Shown: positions 5,616 to 7,266 of the stretch, in pieces
Layout: each line of letters starts with the position of its first letter
How positions within the stretch are numbered: the stretch's first letter is position 1
Program-made: the position numbers and the translations under genes
NCBI GenBank assembly: GCA_023429845.1
Contig: JAEZCY010000051.1
Coordinates: 1 to 7,266 of the forward strand
Direction of reading: 5' to 3'
DNA from: Acidobacteriota bacterium
Lineage (GTDB): Bacteria > Acidobacteriota > Vicinamibacteria > Vicinamibacterales > Vicinamibacteraceae
Length of the DNA: 7,266 nt
Notes under the pieces: model-generated
Database searches by the model: none
Told to the model about the DNA's origin: nothing
What the model saw: the letters and a program-made list of their open reading frames with translations, nothing else

Positions 5616-5627
5616 CTGGATCGACGC

Positions 5628-6995
5628 ATGGCAGACGTGAACGTCGTGAACCCGACCATTTTCAAGGCCTACGACGTACGGGGGCTCTACCCGTCCGAAG
5701 TCAACGAGACCGCCGCCCATGACATCGGCGGCGCCTTCGTCACGTATCTGAAGGCCAGGCGCATCGCCGTCACCCGCGACATGCGCACCTCGTCGCCTGG
5801 CCTGGCCGAGGCGTTCATCGAAGGCGCGCGCCAGCAGGGCTGCGACGTGGTGGACTACGGCATGATGCCCACCGACGTGATGTATTTCGCGGTGTGCCGC
5901 GACGGCCTCGACGGCGGTGCGCAGATCACCGCGTCGCACAACCCGAAGGAGTACAACGGCATCAAGCTCGTGGGTCGGGAGGCCAGGCCGCTCAGCGGCG
6001 ACGCCGGGATCAACGAGATCCGCGACATGATCATGGCGCGCGAACTGCCGTCCTCGAAGCCGGCCATGGGCGGCTACGAGCGTGCCGACGCGTTGGACCG
6101 CTACCTGGAGCACATCTTCACCTTCATCGACCCGGCCATCATCAAGCCCTTCACCTGCGTGCTCGACGCCGGCAGCGGCATGGGCGGCCTCGTCGGGCCG
6201 CGGATGTTCGCGCGGCTACCCTGCCGGACGATCCCGGTGGCGATGGACGTGGACGGGACGTTCCCGCATCACGAGTCCAACCCGCTCATCGAGGAGAACC
6301 GCCGCACCGCAACCGCACGCGTCCTGTCCGAGCGGGCCGACATCGGCATCGCATGGGACGGCGACGCTGACCGTTGCTTCTTCATCGACGGCACGGGGGA
6401 CTTCGTGGCAGGCGACTTCATCACCGCGCTGCTCGCCGAAGCGTTCCTCATGAAGTACCCCGGCGAGACCATCATCTACGACGTGCGCGCGAGCTACGCG
6501 GTGAAGGACGTGGTGGGGCGCTACGGCGGCAAGGCGCTCATGAGCCGGGTCGGGCACGCCTTCATCAAGCAGCGGATGCGCGCCGAGAATGCGATCTTCG
6601 GCGGCGAGGTGACGGGGCACTACTACTTCCGCGACAACTGGTACGCCGACAACGGCTTCATCCCGGCGCTGCTGATCCTCGAGCTGATGTCGCGCAAGGG
6701 AAAGACACTGGCCGAGCTGTTGGCGCCGCTGCGCGAGACGTACTTCATCTCCGGCGAGATCAACACCAAGCTCGCCTCGATGGCCGTGGCCGACGAGAAG
6801 ATTGCCGCACTCACCGCGAAGTACGGTGACGCGCACGTGTATCACCTCGACGGCGTGTCGGTGGAGTATCCGGACTGGCACTTCAACGTGCGTCAGTCCA
6901 ACACGGAGCCGCTGCTTCGCCTGAACCTCGAGGGCGTGACCCGGCACATCATGGAACAGCGACGCGACGAGGTGCTGGGGATCATCCGCAGCTAG
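5628..6995 (+). CDS. phosphomannomutase/phosphoglucomutase
   Basis: The 455-residue enzyme belongs to the alpha-D-phosphohexomutase family and is full length for the AlgC/ManB group. FKAYDVRG (12-19) opens domain 1. The phosphoserine loop is TASHNP (101-106, S103), and the metal loop is DGDADR (244-249, with D244, D246 and D248). The sugar-binding loop is GEVTGHYYF (326-334), and the domain 4 phosphate-binding loop is RQSNTEP (423-429). It interconverts mannose-6-phosphate and mannose-1-phosphate and probably also the glucose phosphates, in the cytosol. With the adjacent nucleotidyltransferase it would supply GDP-mannose for LPS, capsule or glycosylation. ATG 5628 puts FKAYDVRG at the usual distance from the N-terminus; the frame is open further upstream but that part overlaps the preceding gene and looks non-coding. 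Substrate preference is not readable from the motifs alone. Confidence 0.94.
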   Translation: MADVNVVNPTIFKAYDVRGLYPSEVNETAAHDIGGAFVTYLKARRIAVTRDMRTSSPGLAEAFIEGARQQGCDVVDYGMMPTDVMYFAVCRDGLDGGAQITASHNPKEYNGIKLVGREARPLSGDAGINEIRDMIMARELPSSKPAMGGYERADALDRYLEHIFTFIDPAIIKPFTCVLDAGSGMGGLVGPRMFARLPCRTIPVAMDVDGTFPHHESNPLIEENRRTATARVLSERADIGIAWDGDADRCFFIDGTGDFVAGDFITALLAEAFLMKYPGETIIYDVRASYAVKDVVGRYGGKALMSRVGHAFIKQRMRAENAIFGGEVTGHYYFRDNWYADNGFIPALLILELMSRKGKTLAELLAPLRETYFISGEINTKLASMAVADEKIAALTAKYGDAHVYHLDGVSVEYPDWHFNVRQSNTEPLLRLNLEGVTRHIMEQRRDEVLGIIRS

Positions 6996-7018
6996 CCGGC
7001 ATCGCCGTCCTTGCCGGC
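6995..7018. other. hairpin at the phosphomannomutase stop codon
   Basis: GCCGGC at 6995-7000 and again at 7013-7018 is self-complementary and can form a 6-bp stem with a 12-nt loop, starting at the last base of the TAG stop. It may stabilise the 3' end of the transcript. It could be incidental in GC-rich sequence. Confidence 0.3.
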
Positions 7019-7043
7019 GGCCGACAGTCTGCCCGTCAACGGC

Positions 7044-7075
7044 AACGGCCGCCCCGGTCTTCCGAGGCGGCCGTT
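7044..7075. terminator. strong hairpin, probable bidirectional terminator
   Basis: AACGGCCGCC (7044-7053) pairs perfectly with GGCGGCCGTT (7066-7075). Inside, CGG/CCG adds three more pairs after one C-A mismatch and closes on a TCTT tetraloop. TTCCCTC follows rather than a long T-run, as is common for terminators in GC-rich genomes. It lies between the phosphomannomutase stop (6995) and the stop of the minus-strand gene (7102), so it could serve both convergent transcripts. Confidence 0.75.
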
Positions 7076-7101
7076 CCCTCATGCGCGGTTCGCGCCCGTC
7101 A

Positions 7102-7266
7102 CTAGCGACAGGTCGCCGCGATCATCTTTACGCTGGTCACGCGGACCGAACCGGCGGCCTGGCCGTGCATGCCGGCCATTGAGCCCATCGCCGAGGTGCT
7201 GCTCCCCGCCTGCGACGAGCCGCTGCTCGTGCCGGTGCTGCTCGTGCCGCTTGCCGCGCCCTGTCC
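7102..7266 (-). CDS. C-terminal part of a Gly/Ser/Thr-rich protein of unknown function (partial)
   Basis: Reading leftward from the window edge, one frame is open for 54 codons and ends in TAG at 7104-7102. The visible protein is low-complexity (two copies of GTSS in GTSST and GTSSG, then many Ser, Gly and Ala), continues with the Met-rich MGSMAGMHG, and ends VRVTSVKMIAATCR. The third codon positions are mostly G or C, as in the neighbouring genes, and the stop sits 26 nt from the strong hairpin, which fits a real gene end. The start and any folded domain lie outside the window. The Ser/Gly-rich stretch looks like a linker or an extracytoplasmic tail. I recognise no family. A chance open frame in GC-rich DNA cannot be excluded. 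Confidence 0.5.
   Translation of the reverse strand, partial: GQGAASGTSSTGTSSGSSQAGSSTSAMGSMAGMHGQAAGSVRVTSVKMIAATCR
7222..7251. repeat. 15-nt tandem repeat in the Gly/Ser/Thr-rich gene
   Basis: GCTGCTCGTGCCG occurs at 7222-7234 and 7237-7249, a 15-nt period with two copies differing only at the 14th base. On the minus strand each unit encodes GTSS plus one residue. Because the period is a multiple of three, copy number could change without a frameshift. Confidence 0.65.

Noticed and set aside
5379..5627. Upstream extension of the phosphomannomutase frame, which would give 538 residues
   Set aside because: The added 83 residues are Arg/Gly-rich out-of-frame readings of the preceding gene; FKAYDVRG lies at normal distance from ATG 5628.
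6216..7082. 288-codon minus-strand open frame opposite the phosphomannomutase
   Set aside because: Shadow of a catalytic-motif-complete gene; its beginning also runs through the terminator hairpin.
1..7266. Novel defence, mobile or biosynthetic system; tRNA, rRNA or CRISPR
   Set aside because: Every complete gene belongs to a known housekeeping or envelope family. I saw no transposase, no regularly spaced repeats, no tRNA-like cloverleaf and no rRNA-like stretch on either strand.

Overview
The window is GC-rich (a high-60s percentage by eye) with densely packed, strongly GC3-biased genes. It looks like chromosomal housekeeping and envelope DNA from a Gram-negative bacterium: it encodes a BamD-like outer-membrane assembly lipoprotein and a YbgC-like thioesterase. 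The gene set, base composition, and pairing of a kinase-less PASTA protein with rpe would fit Acidobacteriota (Vicinamibacteria-like). That placement is an inference from general impression, not from a search.

Layout. Bases 1-99 hold a perfect hairpin at the left edge and a -10-like TAGAAT. From 100 to 3776 (+) runs a five-gene block: membrane-anchored triple-PASTA protein, ribulose-phosphate 3-epimerase (rpe), 4HBT thioesterase, NAD-dependent nucleotide-sugar epimerase, BamD-like lipoprotein. All four junctions can be read as 4-nt stop/start overlaps (GTGA, ATGA, GTGA, ATGA), so translational coupling is likely. A 41-nt spacer with a 7-nt tandem repeat separates this block from the convergent pgsA (4378-3818, -), which makes phosphatidylglycerophosphate.

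A 134-nt divergent spacer (4379-4512) carries -10-like hexamers pointing both ways and a GC palindrome between them. Rightward lie a mannose-1-phosphate guanylyltransferase-like nucleotidyltransferase (4513-5565) and a phosphomannomutase/phosphoglucomutase (5628-6995). Together they would convert mannose-6-phosphate to mannose-1-phosphate and then to GDP-mannose for surface polysaccharides. A strong hairpin at 7044-7075 ends this unit. Beyond it, the C-terminal end of a Gly/Ser/Thr-rich protein enters from the right edge on the minus strand.

All seven complete genes belong to recognisable families with the expected catalytic residues. No mobile element, CRISPR array, RNA gene or obviously new system is visible. 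The features most worth a second look are the unbroken chain of 4-nt overlaps joining functionally unrelated genes, the near-leaderless promoter arrangement, the kinase-less PASTA protein, and the alternative RNA pairings at the right-hand terminator.
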